From Pseudomonas sp. (GTDB taxonomy: Bacteria; Pseudomonadota; Gammaproteobacteria; Pseudomonadales; Pseudomonadaceae): 20,823 nucleotides of DNA. Made by a program: the position numbers and the translations under genes. Shown here one piece after another: positions 7,813 to 15,805 of the stretch (position 1 is the stretch's first letter; each line of letters opens with the position of its first letter). Below the pieces are notes generated by a model. It did not search any database. It was not told the origin of the DNA and worked only from the letters and a program-made list of their open reading frames with translations. The stretch is from NCBI RefSeq assembly GCF_030150285.1, contig NZ_JASLGE010000002.1, positions 1 to 20,823 of the forward strand. The letters are read 5' to 3'.

Positions 7813-7832
7813 GGGGTATCGTGGTGGTCGGG

Positions 7833-8885
7833 TTACTTCTGGGCGACCCAGGCGTTAAAGCGCTCGGTCAGGGGTTCGATGTTTTCGACCCAGAAGTCGA
7901 CATCAATCGAGGTGGCCTTGGCACGGTTTTCCGGGGTAGTAGGCAGCACGGCCTGCAAGTCGGCCGGCACCAATGGGTTGGCCTTGGTGTTGGTCATGCC
8001 GTAGGCGATGAACTTGGGCAGTTTGGCCTGGTTTTCCGGCTTGCTGGCGTAGGCGATAAAGTCCATGGCGGCGGCTTTGTTCTCGCTGCCTTTAAGCACG
8101 GTCCATGAGTCCACGGCCGCCACACTGCCGTCCCACAGAAACTTGAAGTTCTTGCCTTCGTTGTTGTTGAAGCCGGTGATGCGGCCGTTATAGGCCGAGC
8201 TCATGACCACATCGCCGGCTGACAGCATTTGCAGGGGTTGTGCACCGGCTTCCCACCACACAATATTCGGCTTGATGGTTTGCAGTTTGTTGAAGGCGCG
8301 ATCGACGCCTTCTGGCGTGCGTAACACCTCATACACCTCGGACGGTTTCACGCCGTCAGCGATGAGGGCGAATTCCAGTGCATATTTCGGCCCTTTGCGC
8401 AGGCCGCGCTTGCCCGGTATTTTCTGGGTGTCAAAGAAGTCGGCCCAGGAGGTTGGCGCGGTTTTGAGTTTGTCGCCGTCCCACGACAGGCCGGTGCTCC
8501 ACACGATGTTGCCCACCCCGCACTCACTCACGGCTTCAGGAATAAAGTCTGACTTGTTGCCCACGACGGCCCAGTCGATTTTTTCAAACAGGCCCAGTTC
8601 ACAACCCAGCGCCAGGTCTTCAGACTCCACTTCAACCACGTCCCAGTTCGGGTTGCCGGGTTTGACTTTGGCGTCAAGCACGCCCACACCGCCATCCCAT
8701 GTCTGGTCGAGGACCTTTTTTCCCGTCTCTTTGCTGTAAGGCGTGAAGAACAACTCGCGTTGAGCGTCCTGGAAATTGCCTCCCCAGGAAACGATAGTGA
8801 GGTCGCGGGCGCTGGCAGCTTGCGTAACGGCCAGACCGAGAAGGGCAAATCCAAATGCTGCAAAAGCGTGGCGTGATTTATGCAT
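7833..8885 (-). CDS. Periplasmic polyamine/amino-compound ABC substrate-binding protein
   Basis: A 350-residue protein of the PotD/PotF/spermidine-putrescine-like family. The signal peptide (about residues 1-27, FAAFGFALLGLAVTQAASA) precedes the mature start RDLTIVSWGGNFQDAQ. Further family-like segments are WDVVEVESEDLALGCE, WSTGLSWDGDKL, WWEAGAQPLQMLSAGDVVM and AAMDFIAYASKPENQAKL. The start was placed at the ATG at 8885 because GAGG lies seven bases upstream and the signal peptide begins there; the open frame further upstream crosses the promoter region. First gene of the operon, facing the XRE-cupin regulator. It should determine substrate specificity, which cannot be read reliably: putrescine, GABA, aminovalerate and opine-like compounds are all possible. 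Confidence 0.9.
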   Translation of the reverse strand: MHKSRHAFAAFGFALLGLAVTQAASARDLTIVSWGGNFQDAQRELFFTPYSKETGKKVLDQTWDGGVGVLDAKVKPGNPNWDVVEVESEDLALGCELGLFEKIDWAVVGNKSDFIPEAVSECGVGNIVWSTGLSWDGDKLKTAPTSWADFFDTQKIPGKRGLRKGPKYALEFALIADGVKPSEVYEVLRTPEGVDRAFNKLQTIKPNIVWWEAGAQPLQMLSAGDVVMSSAYNGRITGFNNNEGKNFKFLWDGSVAAVDSWTVLKGSENKAAAMDFIAYASKPENQAKLPKFIAYGMTNTKANPLVPADLQAVLPTTPENRAKATSIDVDFWVENIEPLTERFNAWVAQK

Positions 8886-8916
8886 TGTTGAGCCTCGACG
8901 CTGATGGGGTGTTGGT

Positions 8917-8936
8917 GTGGTAAAAATTTTTACCAC
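8917..8936. promoter_or_regulatory. Perfect 20-bp palindrome, candidate operator
   Basis: The half-site gtggtaaaaa is followed immediately by its exact reverse complement tttttaccac. It lies 31 bp upstream of the binding-protein start codon and downstream of the candidate minus-strand promoter, where a bound repressor would block transcription. The adjacent divergent XRE-cupin protein is the obvious ligand-responsive partner. The assignment is inferred from position and symmetry. Confidence 0.6.
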
Positions 8937-9026
8937 TCGCAACGCCGCTAAGCAACATTTATTTTCCGGGATCGAAAACCCTGACAATTGCCCGTACCCC
9001 ACGGTAAGCGATTGTTTTTTCACGCC

Positions 9027-9054
9027 TTGAATTTGAGTTTTTTTGCTATTTAAT
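9027..9054 (+). promoter_or_regulatory. Candidate sigma-70 promoter of the XRE-cupin gene
   Basis: TTGAAT at 9027-9032 and TTTAAT at 9049-9054 with a 16-bp spacer, 210 bp before the GTG start. The match to consensus is moderate. Confidence 0.35.
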
Positions 9055-9264
9055 ACAGGTGAGCAGGTTTTTTTTGTGCGCGGACTGTGCCTTTATGTAG
9101 GCCGGTGGGTGTCTGAAATCGTGTTACTTTGCTTCACGGAGCCTGCCTGCGCGTTACCCCAAAGGTGCGTTTGAGGGCGTTCGCACCGTTTTGAACCACG
9201 CCCACGTCCATGTTCTTACCCGTCGATCGGCCCGCTCGGGTACCGTTTATCTGAGGAATCAATC

Positions 9265-9900
9265 GTGACAGAACCAACGGCCACCAGCCGCTCCCCCCAC
9301 ACACCAGAGGAGCCCGGGGAACGTCTTTTTGATACCTATGAAACCGCCTCCGTGGGGGCACGCCTCAAGGCTTTGCGCCAAGCGCGCGGGCTGTCGATAC
9401 GCGGGTTGGCCGAGCAGGCCGGGGTGCCGCACGCCACGCTTTCGATTATCGAACGCGACAAGTCCAGCCCGTCAGTGAGTGTATTGAAGCGTCTGCTTCG
9501 CCCCTTGAATATCACCCTAAGCGTGTTCTTCTCGGACTCGGCGGTAGTCGACCGCGCGGTGTTCTACAAAGCCGATGAACTGGTGGAACTGGCTGATGGC
9601 AAAAAGTTGTCCTACCGGCAAGTGGGGGCCAACCTCGCGAACAGCTCCATGATGATCCTGCATGAACGCTACGAGCCAGGTGCAGACACCGGCGAAGAAG
9701 GCGAAGAACTGTATTCTCACGAAGCCGAGGAGGGCGGCATCATCATCGAAGGCCGCCTTGAAATGACTGTGGGCGATGAAATTCGGGTGCTTGAGGTGGG
9801 CGATGCCTATTACTTCGACAGCCGCTTACCGCACCGCATGCGCAACCCGTTTGATGAAGTCTGTATTGTGGTGAGCGCGGTGTCTCCGCCAACCTTCTAA
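9265..9900 (+). CDS. XRE-family regulator with C-terminal cupin domain (PuuR-like architecture)
   Basis: A 211-residue transcription factor. A helix-turn-helix of the Xre/Cro type spans about residues 30-88 (VGARLKALRQARGLSIRGLA, VPHATLSIIERDKSSPSV). A linker is followed by a cupin_2 barrel at about 135-205 (HERYEPGADTGEEGEELYSH, GRLEMTVGDEIRVLEVGDAY, FDSRLPHRMRNP). The same layout is used by PuuR, the putrescine-responsive repressor, where the cupin binds the small-molecule signal. GTG start with TGAGGA seven bases upstream. Divergently transcribed from the amine transporter and aminotransferase operon, which it most likely represses. Its stop codon directly abuts the stop of the convergent LysR gene. 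Confidence 0.92.
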   Translation: MTEPTATSRSPHTPEEPGERLFDTYETASVGARLKALRQARGLSIRGLAEQAGVPHATLSIIERDKSSPSVSVLKRLLRPLNITLSVFFSDSAVVDRAVFYKADELVELADGKKLSYRQVGANLANSSMMILHERYEPGADTGEEGEELYSHEAEEGGIIIEGRLEMTVGDEIRVLEVGDAYYFDSRLPHRMRNPFDEVCIVVSAVSPPTF

Positions 9901-10800
9901 CTAATCCCACGGCGCTTGTGCCAGTTGCTGTTCGAGAAAGTCCCGGAACACGCGGATTCTGGGGCTAAGGTGTTTGCGGTTGCTGTAGATCAGGTAGATA
10001 GGCTCTTTCGCAGACACGTCGAAGGCTTGCAGCAGCGGCACCAGCCTGCCGGCCTTGAGGTCGGCACCGATATGGAACTGCGCCAGTTTGACGATGCCGC
10101 CGCCTTCCAGTGCGATATCACGCAGTAAATCCCCTTGGGCAAACACCGCTTTGGGCTGGATGGGAACGGTAATAAGGGTGTCGTCCACCCTGAATTGCCA
10201 GGTGTTCCAGTTGCTGTTGAAACCGAAGTTGAAGCAGTCGTGGGCCAGCAGTGCCTGGGGGTGAAGCGGTGTGCCCCGACGCGCCAGGTACTCCGGGGAT
10301 GCACAGGTTATCCAGGCGCTTTCGCCGATTTTACGCGCCACGCGCGAAGAGTCTGCCAGCACGCCGCTGTGAATCGCCACGTCCAGCCCTTGATCAAAGT
10401 GGTCGACATACTGCGGGCCCACCTGGATATCGACGGTGAGGCCTGGGTACAACGACAGAAATGCGGGCAGCCAGGGCACAATCTGGTGCTTGGCGAAGGT
10501 GGTCATGGTGTGAATGCGCAACGCGCCGCTGACCCGGGTAGGGAACGCTTCTGCCAGTGAGTCCGCCTCAGCCATGGCCTTCATCACTTCACGGGCGCTG
10601 ACCAGATACGCCGCGCCTTCTTCGGTGAGCGTGAGGTTGCGGGTGCCGCGTTGAAACAGCCGCACCTGAAGGCGGTTTTCCAGGCGCGTGATGAGTTTGC
10701 TGATGGTGGACGGGGTCAGCCCGTTCGCCCGGGCAGCCGCCGAGAAATTGCCCTGTTCATGGGCCCATAAAAAGGCCTGCAATTGGGAGAAGTTATCCAA
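9901..10800 (-). CDS. LysR-family transcriptional regulator
   Basis: A 299-residue protein with an N-terminal winged helix-turn-helix (about residues 3-62: LQAFLWAHEQGNFSAAARAN, LTPSTISKLITRLENRLQ, LFQRGTRNLTLTEEG) and a substrate-binding-like effector domain (about 90-295). The segment VSGALRIHTMTTFAKHQIVP and the conserved GEGGIV-like EGGGIVKLAQFHIGADL place it near the CrgA/DmlR-type branch. The frame is open upstream to 10968, but a 355-residue LysR protein would be unusually long. The TTG at 10800 with AGGA six bases upstream gives the family's normal length and begins just before the HTH. Targets are unknown. It converges on the XRE-cupin gene with no intervening base and follows a terminator-like hairpin behind tonB. 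Confidence 0.88.
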   Translation of the reverse strand: MDNFSQLQAFLWAHEQGNFSAAARANGLTPSTISKLITRLENRLQVRLFQRGTRNLTLTEEGAAYLVSAREVMKAMAEADSLAEAFPTRVSGALRIHTMTTFAKHQIVPWLPAFLSLYPGLTVDIQVGPQYVDHFDQGLDVAIHSGVLADSSRVARKIGESAWITCASPEYLARRGTPLHPQALLAHDCFNFGFNSNWNTWQFRVDDTLITVPIQPKAVFAQGDLLRDIALEGGGIVKLAQFHIGADLKAGRLVPLLQAFDVSAKEPIYLIYSNRKHLSPRIRVFRDFLEQQLAQAPWD

Positions 10801-10880
10801 GCTTGATCCTAGACGGTGTGAAGGCAGCCATGCATGCCCGGAGTGCGCAGTGTTTTGAACTGTATACGCTAAGCGGGGTA

Positions 10881-10910
10881 GGAAAAAGCGCTTTTGCCGG
10901 CGCTTCTTCC
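10881..10910 (-). terminator. Rho-independent terminator downstream of tonB
   Basis: On the minus strand, GGAAGAAGCGC pairs with GCGCTTTTTCC across an 8-nt loop (ten of eleven pairs, one A-C mismatch). Five T residues lie in the 3' arm. It is placed about 50-80 bp after the tonB stop and before the LysR gene. Confidence 0.5.
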
Positions 10911-10957
10911 TGAGGGCGCGGCCGGGTGAACGCAAGCACCAGGCCACGCGGGCCCGT

Positions 10958-11734
10958 TCACTTGGCAAACACCACCGGCACGGTAAACCGAAGTGTGATG
11001 CCTTCCGGGGGGCGGGGCACGGGTGAGGCGCGCGCGATCATGTCCAGGGTCGTGCTGTCCAGGTCACTGAACCCGGCTGAGCGCACAATGCTGGCGCTGA
11101 GCACCTTGCCATTGCTGTCGATTTCAAACCGCAGGTACGCCACGCCCCGGTCGCCACGGTCCCGGGCGTTTTGCGGGTAGCGTTTGAAACGTTCCAGGTG
11201 CGCGAGCAATTGCGCCCGCCATTGCACTTTTTGCGCGGGGTCGGCGGTGCCCCGCGACGACTGGCTGGCAGCGGTGGTGCTGGCGGGTTGCGCATCGAGT
11301 TTGGGCGGCGCGGTGGTGGCGGATGGGGCGGGCTGTTGCGCCTGTTTATGCGGTGCAGTCGCCAATTCGGGCGCGTGGTCCGGTGCCGATGAATAGCGGC
11401 CGTAGGCACTGTCCTTAAGCGGGGATGTGGCCTGTTTGGCAGGGGTGGGGCGCGCCGTCGGGGTAACTTTTTTAACCACGGTCTTCGGCGGCTGGACGGT
11501 CGGCGTGCTGACCTGCTTTTGCACGACCTTGTCGGGGGCGACGTGCAGGTCCTCTTCAACGGCCTGGGCCACGGGTGCGGCTGCCAATTCGATCATCATC
11601 GCGGCGGGCGCGGCGGCTGCCGTGGCCACGGGGGCGTCGTGCAGCAGCCAGGCAATAATGCCCGCGTACACGCTCAGGGTGATCAGGGTGGCCACGCTCC
11701 AGAGCGTTTTGCGGGATCGGTTCAGGTAAGTCAT
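10958..11734 (-). CDS. TonB-like energy transducer dedicated to the adjacent receptor
   Basis: A 258-residue inner-membrane protein that couples proton motive force to outer-membrane receptors together with ExbB-ExbD. One N-terminal membrane helix (about residues 12-31, LWSVATLITLSVYAGIIAWL) is followed by a long Ala/Pro/Lys-rich periplasmic linker with VQPPKTVVKKVTPTARPTPA. The C-terminal TonB domain (about residues 175-258) holds the family core YPQNARDRGDRGVAYLRFEI, GKVLSASIVRSAGFSDLD and the end TLRFTVPVVFAK. The start was set at the ATG at 11734; a TTG seven codons earlier has no ribosome site. It follows the receptor gene by 72 bp, with a hairpin between them. No exbB or exbD is nearby, so it probably uses housekeeping copies. 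Confidence 0.9.
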   Translation of the reverse strand: MTYLNRSRKTLWSVATLITLSVYAGIIAWLLHDAPVATAAAAPAAMMIELAAAPVAQAVEEDLHVAPDKVVQKQVSTPTVQPPKTVVKKVTPTARPTPAKQATSPLKDSAYGRYSSAPDHAPELATAPHKQAQQPAPSATTAPPKLDAQPASTTAASQSSRGTADPAQKVQWRAQLLAHLERFKRYPQNARDRGDRGVAYLRFEIDSNGKVLSASIVRSAGFSDLDSTTLDMIARASPVPRPPEGITLRFTVPVVFAK

Positions 11735-11757
11735 CGGCTCATCATTTTCTATCAACG

Positions 11758-11787
11758 TAAAACGGGATGCCGGTCAAGGCATCCCGT
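11758..11787 (-). terminator. Terminator-like hairpin between receptor and tonB
   Basis: Perfect 10-bp stem (acgggatgcc / ggcatcccgt) with a 6-nt loop. On the minus strand it ends in CCCGTTTTAC, a T-run of four. It would reduce or end receptor transcription before tonB, so tonB may be expressed at lower level by read-through. Confidence 0.6.
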
Positions 11788-11806
11788 GTTTAACCGCGGT
11801 TGTGGC

Positions 11807-14764
11807 TTAGAACTTGACCGTCAGGCCGGTGCGCACCGTGCGGCCCGGAGCCGGCATGAAGCTCTGCGCCAGTGGGTCCAGGTAGTACACGTTGGTCAGG
11901 TTTTGCACGCCAAAGTCCAACTGGGTGCCCTTGTAGATTTCGTAGCTGGCGAAGAGGTCGAAGATGGCTGATTTGCGGTAGTAGATCTGGTTGGTGGTGA
12001 TGCCATCGTTCCACGGCTTGTTCAGCTTGGCGATGGGGGCGCTGTTGTAGACCATGCGTGCGCCCAGCACCAGGCTGTTGTCAAACCAGCGGCTGCCCAC
12101 GGTGGTGTTGATGGCGTACTTGGGCGGGTTCTGGGTGTTGGTGTATGAGCCCGGGAAGCCGCCGTCCACACAGTTGGGGGTTGGCGTGCCGTCGTCGCGC
12201 AGTTTTTGTGCCAGGTCCGGGGCGCAGGTTTTGGCGTTCAGGTAGTAGGTGGCCGACACATCGGTGAACACGCGGCCCATGTCGTAGCGGGTCTGCAACT
12301 CCACGCCCTTGACCGTGAAGCTGTCCACGTTCTGCAGGTTGCCGGCGAAAATGTCGAGGTAATCGCGGGTGATGTAGTTTTCGATTTTGTTGTCGAAGTA
12401 GGCCAGTTTGGCCGCGGCGGTGTCACCGTCCAGGAACAGGTTATTTTTCAAGGTGCTGGCACCCACTTCCCAGTTCTTGCTGTGTTCAGGCTTGAGGTCG
12501 GCACCGGGCACGGCGGCCGTGAACAGGCCCAGGGTTGACTCGAACAGGCTCGGCATGCGCACACCTTCGCTGTAGTTGAGGTACACGAAGCTGGCGTCGG
12601 TCAGGTCATACTTCACGCTGAATGAAGGCGTAAACGCGTGATCCCGGCGCTCAATCGGCTTGGCGTAGCTGTAACTGGTGGCGTATTTCAGCAGTGAGGG
12701 GTCATTGGCTTCGATGCGGTCATAGCCGGTGTTACCCACGGTGCCTTTCTCATAGGGCGTGGCATTGAGCGAGTCCTGGGTGAAGTTACCTTGGGCGTCC
12801 GGGCGCCAGTACACATAGCCGATACGGTCCTGGCCCTTGTACAGCCAGGTCCAGCGCACGGGCCGGGTGCCGAAGGTGGCGGGGCTGGCGAGGCGGTTGT
12901 GGTCCTTGCTGTGGAATTCGCTGTAGCGACCGCCCACGGTGAAGGTCAGCGGCTTGATCGGTGCCCATTCCAGGGAGCTGACAAAGCTGCCCTCCTGGCG
13001 GTCGCCGCTGCGGATAAAACGGTTTTGCTCCAGGTCCGATTGCAGCACCGGTGAGTTGTCGTCCGGGCGCAGTTTTTCTTTCTGGAAGGAGGCACCGTTG
13101 TACCAGGCGAACTTGCCGACCTGAGTGTCGAAGCGCGAGGTGTTGCTCACGTCCGTGCCCCAGCGCAAGTCTTTGCTGCGGTTGAGCAACGCGTCCTGGT
13201 AACCGTCTTCGCTCAATTGATCGGGTTCGCCTTCATAACCAAACAGCGGGGTCACGGTGCTCAGACCGTTGTACGTCTTGCTCTGGGCTTTGGTGACCCA
13301 GCCGTTGGCGCTGAAGTCCACCAGCGGGTTGTCGTCAGGCTTGAAGGTGTAACGCGCGGTGTAAGCGTTGATGCGCATGCTGCCCGGTTGCCATTGCGGC
13401 ACGGTGCCGGTCGTGTTGCGGATGATGCGCGACGGCATGACTTCACCGTATTCACCATCGGTGTAGCGATAGGCCAGTTCCAGCGCCTGATCCGGCGCGG
13501 GCTTGATGATGGTCTTGAGCAGCACCGATTCGGCGTCGCTGGAGGTGTTGAGCACTTCGTTGCCAGCCTTGAACACCTTGGCCGGGCCGTTGGCTTCTTC
13601 AGTGACGTATTTGTATTTTTTGGTGGCCGGGTCGTAACGGCGCACTTCTTTGAATACCTGGTAATCCTTGAAGCCCTTTTTACCGGCGTAGTAGTTGCCA
13701 CTCTCGCGCCGGGTGTAAGCCGCGACTACATCCACGGTGTCGCTGGTATTGGCAATGGCAAGGCTGGTGGAGTGGGCCTGGGGGTTGAAAATAGTGTTGC
13801 TGCCTTTGCGTGGCTCCGCGTTGTATTCGTGCGGGCGGTCGACGCTGTTGCTGGAAATATCGCCCTTGAGACGCACGCCGAAAGTTTCGCCGTCCTTGAT
13901 GATGTCTTTGGGTTGCAGGGTTTTCATTTTGACCATGCCACCAATCGCACCTGCTGCGTCAGCGCCCAGGCTGGGGCCTTTTTCGACCGTGATGTCGCTG
14001 ATCAGGTCCGGGTCGATGTAGCTGCGCTGCTGCATGCCGCCGTAACCGCGATAAGCGTCAATGGCCTGCTGGCTGCCGTCGATGGTCACCGGCACGCGAC
14101 TCTGGCCCTGGATGCCACGGATATTCACGTCCAACGCGCCGCCGTTGCGGGTGTCACCGGTTTGCACGCCGGGTACGCCTTTGAGAATGTCGGCGGGTGA
14201 GGAGCCGCGGAAACGGTTGAGGGTTTCACCCGAGATATACACGCTGGAGCCCGCTTTGGTGTAGACCTGCGCCGCTGAGCCAGTCAAGCGGCTGGTCTGG
14301 CCGCCCTTGATCGTGACCGGGCCGAGCAGTTCCGAGTCATCCAGGTCGCCTTCCAACAGGGCCCCCACGCCGGCGTCGGCGCTGCCGCGACGGCTGAGGA
14401 TCAGGCTGCGTTGAGCGTCGACGCGCCAATTGACCGGTGTATCCCCCAGCAGCCGTTGCAGGGCTTGTTCGTGGGTGAAGTTGCCGCGCAGGGCCTGGGC
14501 ATTCATACCATCGACCAGTCCGGCTTCAAGGCCCAATTGCAGGTTGGCCTGGCGGGCGAAAGCGCTCAGGGCGGTGGTCAGCGGTTGGGCGGGAATGTCG
14601 TAGAAACGGGTGGTTTGATCACCGTGCGCCAGTGAGGGTTCAGCCGCCACGGCGAGGCCGGGCAGGAACAGTGCGCTGTTGATCGCCACGCACAATACGG
14701 CCAGTGCCACCGGTACGCGGGTGTACGCAAGAGGAATGTGCGCAACGGGTGATCGGTTACCCAT
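11807..14764 (-). CDS. TonB-dependent outer-membrane receptor with signalling domain (iron or haem)
   Basis: A 985-residue transducer-type receptor. A signal peptide (about 1-41, ending AVAA) is followed by an N-terminal STN signalling domain (about 52-125: YDIPAQPLTTALSAFARQAN, VNWRVDAQRSLILSRRG), a plug (about 170-285: RGSSPADILKGVPGV, VNIRGIQGQSRVPVTIDGSQ, ITVEKGPSLGADAAGAIGG) and a beta-barrel ending in FGVQNLTNVYYLDPL and a terminal Phe. The plug and C-terminus are closer to haem-type receptors (HasR/HxuA-like) than to the siderophore pattern with RGPTGLLYG, but the ligand is not proven. A Cys pair (TCAPDL...NCVDGG) lies in a late loop. The ATG at 14764 has AAAGG nine bases upstream; earlier in-frame starts precede the signal peptide by 12-14 residues and lack a site. 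It signals to the FecR-type protein at 14861-15805. Confidence 0.93.
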   Translation of the reverse strand: MGNRSPVAHIPLAYTRVPVALAVLCVAINSALFLPGLAVAAEPSLAHGDQTTRFYDIPAQPLTTALSAFARQANLQLGLEAGLVDGMNAQALRGNFTHEQALQRLLGDTPVNWRVDAQRSLILSRRGSADAGVGALLEGDLDDSELLGPVTIKGGQTSRLTGSAAQVYTKAGSSVYISGETLNRFRGSSPADILKGVPGVQTGDTRNGGALDVNIRGIQGQSRVPVTIDGSQQAIDAYRGYGGMQQRSYIDPDLISDITVEKGPSLGADAAGAIGGMVKMKTLQPKDIIKDGETFGVRLKGDISSNSVDRPHEYNAEPRKGSNTIFNPQAHSTSLAIANTSDTVDVVAAYTRRESGNYYAGKKGFKDYQVFKEVRRYDPATKKYKYVTEEANGPAKVFKAGNEVLNTSSDAESVLLKTIIKPAPDQALELAYRYTDGEYGEVMPSRIIRNTTGTVPQWQPGSMRINAYTARYTFKPDDNPLVDFSANGWVTKAQSKTYNGLSTVTPLFGYEGEPDQLSEDGYQDALLNRSKDLRWGTDVSNTSRFDTQVGKFAWYNGASFQKEKLRPDDNSPVLQSDLEQNRFIRSGDRQEGSFVSSLEWAPIKPLTFTVGGRYSEFHSKDHNRLASPATFGTRPVRWTWLYKGQDRIGYVYWRPDAQGNFTQDSLNATPYEKGTVGNTGYDRIEANDPSLLKYATSYSYAKPIERRDHAFTPSFSVKYDLTDASFVYLNYSEGVRMPSLFESTLGLFTAAVPGADLKPEHSKNWEVGASTLKNNLFLDGDTAAAKLAYFDNKIENYITRDYLDIFAGNLQNVDSFTVKGVELQTRYDMGRVFTDVSATYYLNAKTCAPDLAQKLRDDGTPTPNCVDGGFPGSYTNTQNPPKYAINTTVGSRWFDNSLVLGARMVYNSAPIAKLNKPWNDGITTNQIYYRKSAIFDLFASYEIYKGTQLDFGVQNLTNVYYLDPLAQSFMPAPGRTVRTGLTVKF

Positions 14765-14820
14765 GTTTCTTCGCCTTTTGTTTTTGGTATTACGAGTCAT
14801 TCGCAATACAAGGAGCTACA

Positions 14821-14850
14821 AAGACGAACGCCGTTGGTTTTTTTTTCATC
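14821..14850 (-). promoter_or_regulatory. Candidate ECF-type promoter before the receptor gene
   Basis: On the minus strand a GATGAAAAA block is followed, about 17 bases on, by CGTTCGTCTT, upstream of the receptor start. This is loosely like iron-starvation sigma promoters (A-rich -35, CGT-containing -10). The spacing is reasonable, but the consensus of this particular sigma factor is unknown. Confidence 0.25.
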
Positions 14851-14860
14851 ACTCGCGCAA

Positions 14861-15805
14861 TTATTTTTCAGCGGGCGATTTTTTGCGGTCAATCACCGTC
14901 AGCAGCGACGAGTATTGGCTGACCTCGGCATCAAACGGAGCGACCAGCGCCTGCAGGGCGCGCTGGGTATCGCGCAGGTCATACAGCCCCGTCACGCGCT
15001 TGTTGGCCAGCGCCGGATCCTGAATCACGATCCAGCCGCGCTGGTAGCGGTCCAGTTGCTCCACCACCTGGGCAACGGTGACGTTTTCAAAGAATTGCGC
15101 GCCCTTGATCCAGCCGGCGACTTCATCCGGCATGACCTGCAACGGCATCCCCAGGCCGCTTCGGCGGTCGATCCACACGCCTTGCCCGGCGCTCAGGCGG
15201 TACTTCGTATTGACGCCGACGGTGCCGTTGCGCACTTCAACACTCAGGCCGGATGCGCGCCTGGCCACATCGAACGCGGTGCCCAAAACCCGGATAACGG
15301 CGTCTTCGCTGCGCACTTCAAATGGCTTGTTTGCGTCGTGGGCGACGTCAAAAAACACTTCGCCCTTGACCAGCGTGACCTGGCGCAGGTGATCGTTGAA
15401 TGTGACGTTGATTGCACTCTGCGGGGCCAGCGTCAGGCGGCTGCCGTCACTGAGGGTGACTTCGCGGGTTTGCGCCGTGGCGGTGCTGTAGTCGGCGCGC
15501 CAGGCCGGGTTGAACACCAGTGCCGTGCAGACCGCGAGTGCGCTGATGCAGGCTGCTGCCAGCCAAGGCCAGCGCCGACGGGGCAGCGGTGTGGGTGCGG
15601 GCCAGTGTTGGCGAGTGCGGGCGGGTTGTTGCGCAAGCGCCGCCCAAGCCCGATTGACGTGGGCCCAGGCTTCAAAATGCTCGTCGTTACTGTGCAGCCA
15701 ACGGTCGAATTCGTCCAGCCGTTCGGGGTGGGCTTGCAGGTCCAGCAGCCACTGGCCGGCGTCTTCCAGGCTACGGGCCGAGACAGTGCGGGGCAGTTCA
15801 TGCAT
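14861..15805 (-). CDS. FecR-type transmembrane anti-sigma factor
   Basis: A 314-residue cell-surface-signalling regulator. The N-terminal cytoplasmic sigma-binding part (about 10-60) has DRWLHSNDEHFEAWAHVNRA, a hallmark of the FecR family. One membrane helix covers about 80-98 (WPWLAAACISALAVCTALVF). The periplasmic FecR domain contains VTLSDGSRLTLAPQSAINV, LVKGEVFFDVAHDANKPFEV and VRVLGTAFDV-like IRVLGTAFDV. A C-terminal STN-like segment (about 250-305) follows. A Gly194-Thr195 pair in VEVRNGTVGV matches the self-cleavage site reported for FoxR-type proteins. The ATG at 15805 has AAGGA eight bases upstream and overlaps the sigma gene by eight bases, so the two are translationally coupled. 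An ATG further upstream lies inside the sigma gene and was rejected. Confidence 0.93.
   Translation of the reverse strand: MHELPRTVSARSLEDAGQWLLDLQAHPERLDEFDRWLHSNDEHFEAWAHVNRAWAALAQQPARTRQHWPAPTPLPRRRWPWLAAACISALAVCTALVFNPAWRADYSTATAQTREVTLSDGSRLTLAPQSAINVTFNDHLRQVTLVKGEVFFDVAHDANKPFEVRSEDAVIRVLGTAFDVARRASGLSVEVRNGTVGVNTKYRLSAGQGVWIDRRSGLGMPLQVMPDEVAGWIKGAQFFENVTVAQVVEQLDRYQRGWIVIQDPALANKRVTGLYDLRDTQRALQALVAPFDAEVSQYSSLLTVIDRKKSPAEK

Larger units (their letters stand above)
8886..9264. promoter_or_regulatory. Divergent promoter region between transporter operon and XRE-cupin gene
   Basis: 379 bp without a gene. It contains the 20-bp palindrome at 8917-8936, a plus-strand promoter candidate at 9027-9054 and a weaker minus-strand candidate (-35-like TTGTCA at 8987-8982, -10-like AAATAA or GAAAAT near 8966-8959). 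The segment 9010-9080 is AT-rich with long T-runs. Nothing further was recognised between 9080 and 9250. Confidence 0.7.

Noticed and set aside
8886..9023. N-terminal extension of the binding protein by 46 residues
   Set aside because: The extension crosses the palindrome and promoter region, and the signal peptide with ribosome site starts at 8885.
10801..10968. N-terminal extension of the LysR regulator by 56 residues
   Set aside because: It would cover the terminator behind tonB, is rich in Arg and Lys without homology, and exceeds the family length.
13217..14200. Plus-strand open frame of 327 codons opposite the receptor gene
   Set aside because: The minus strand encodes a clear TonB-dependent receptor here; the plus frame is a GC-rich shadow.
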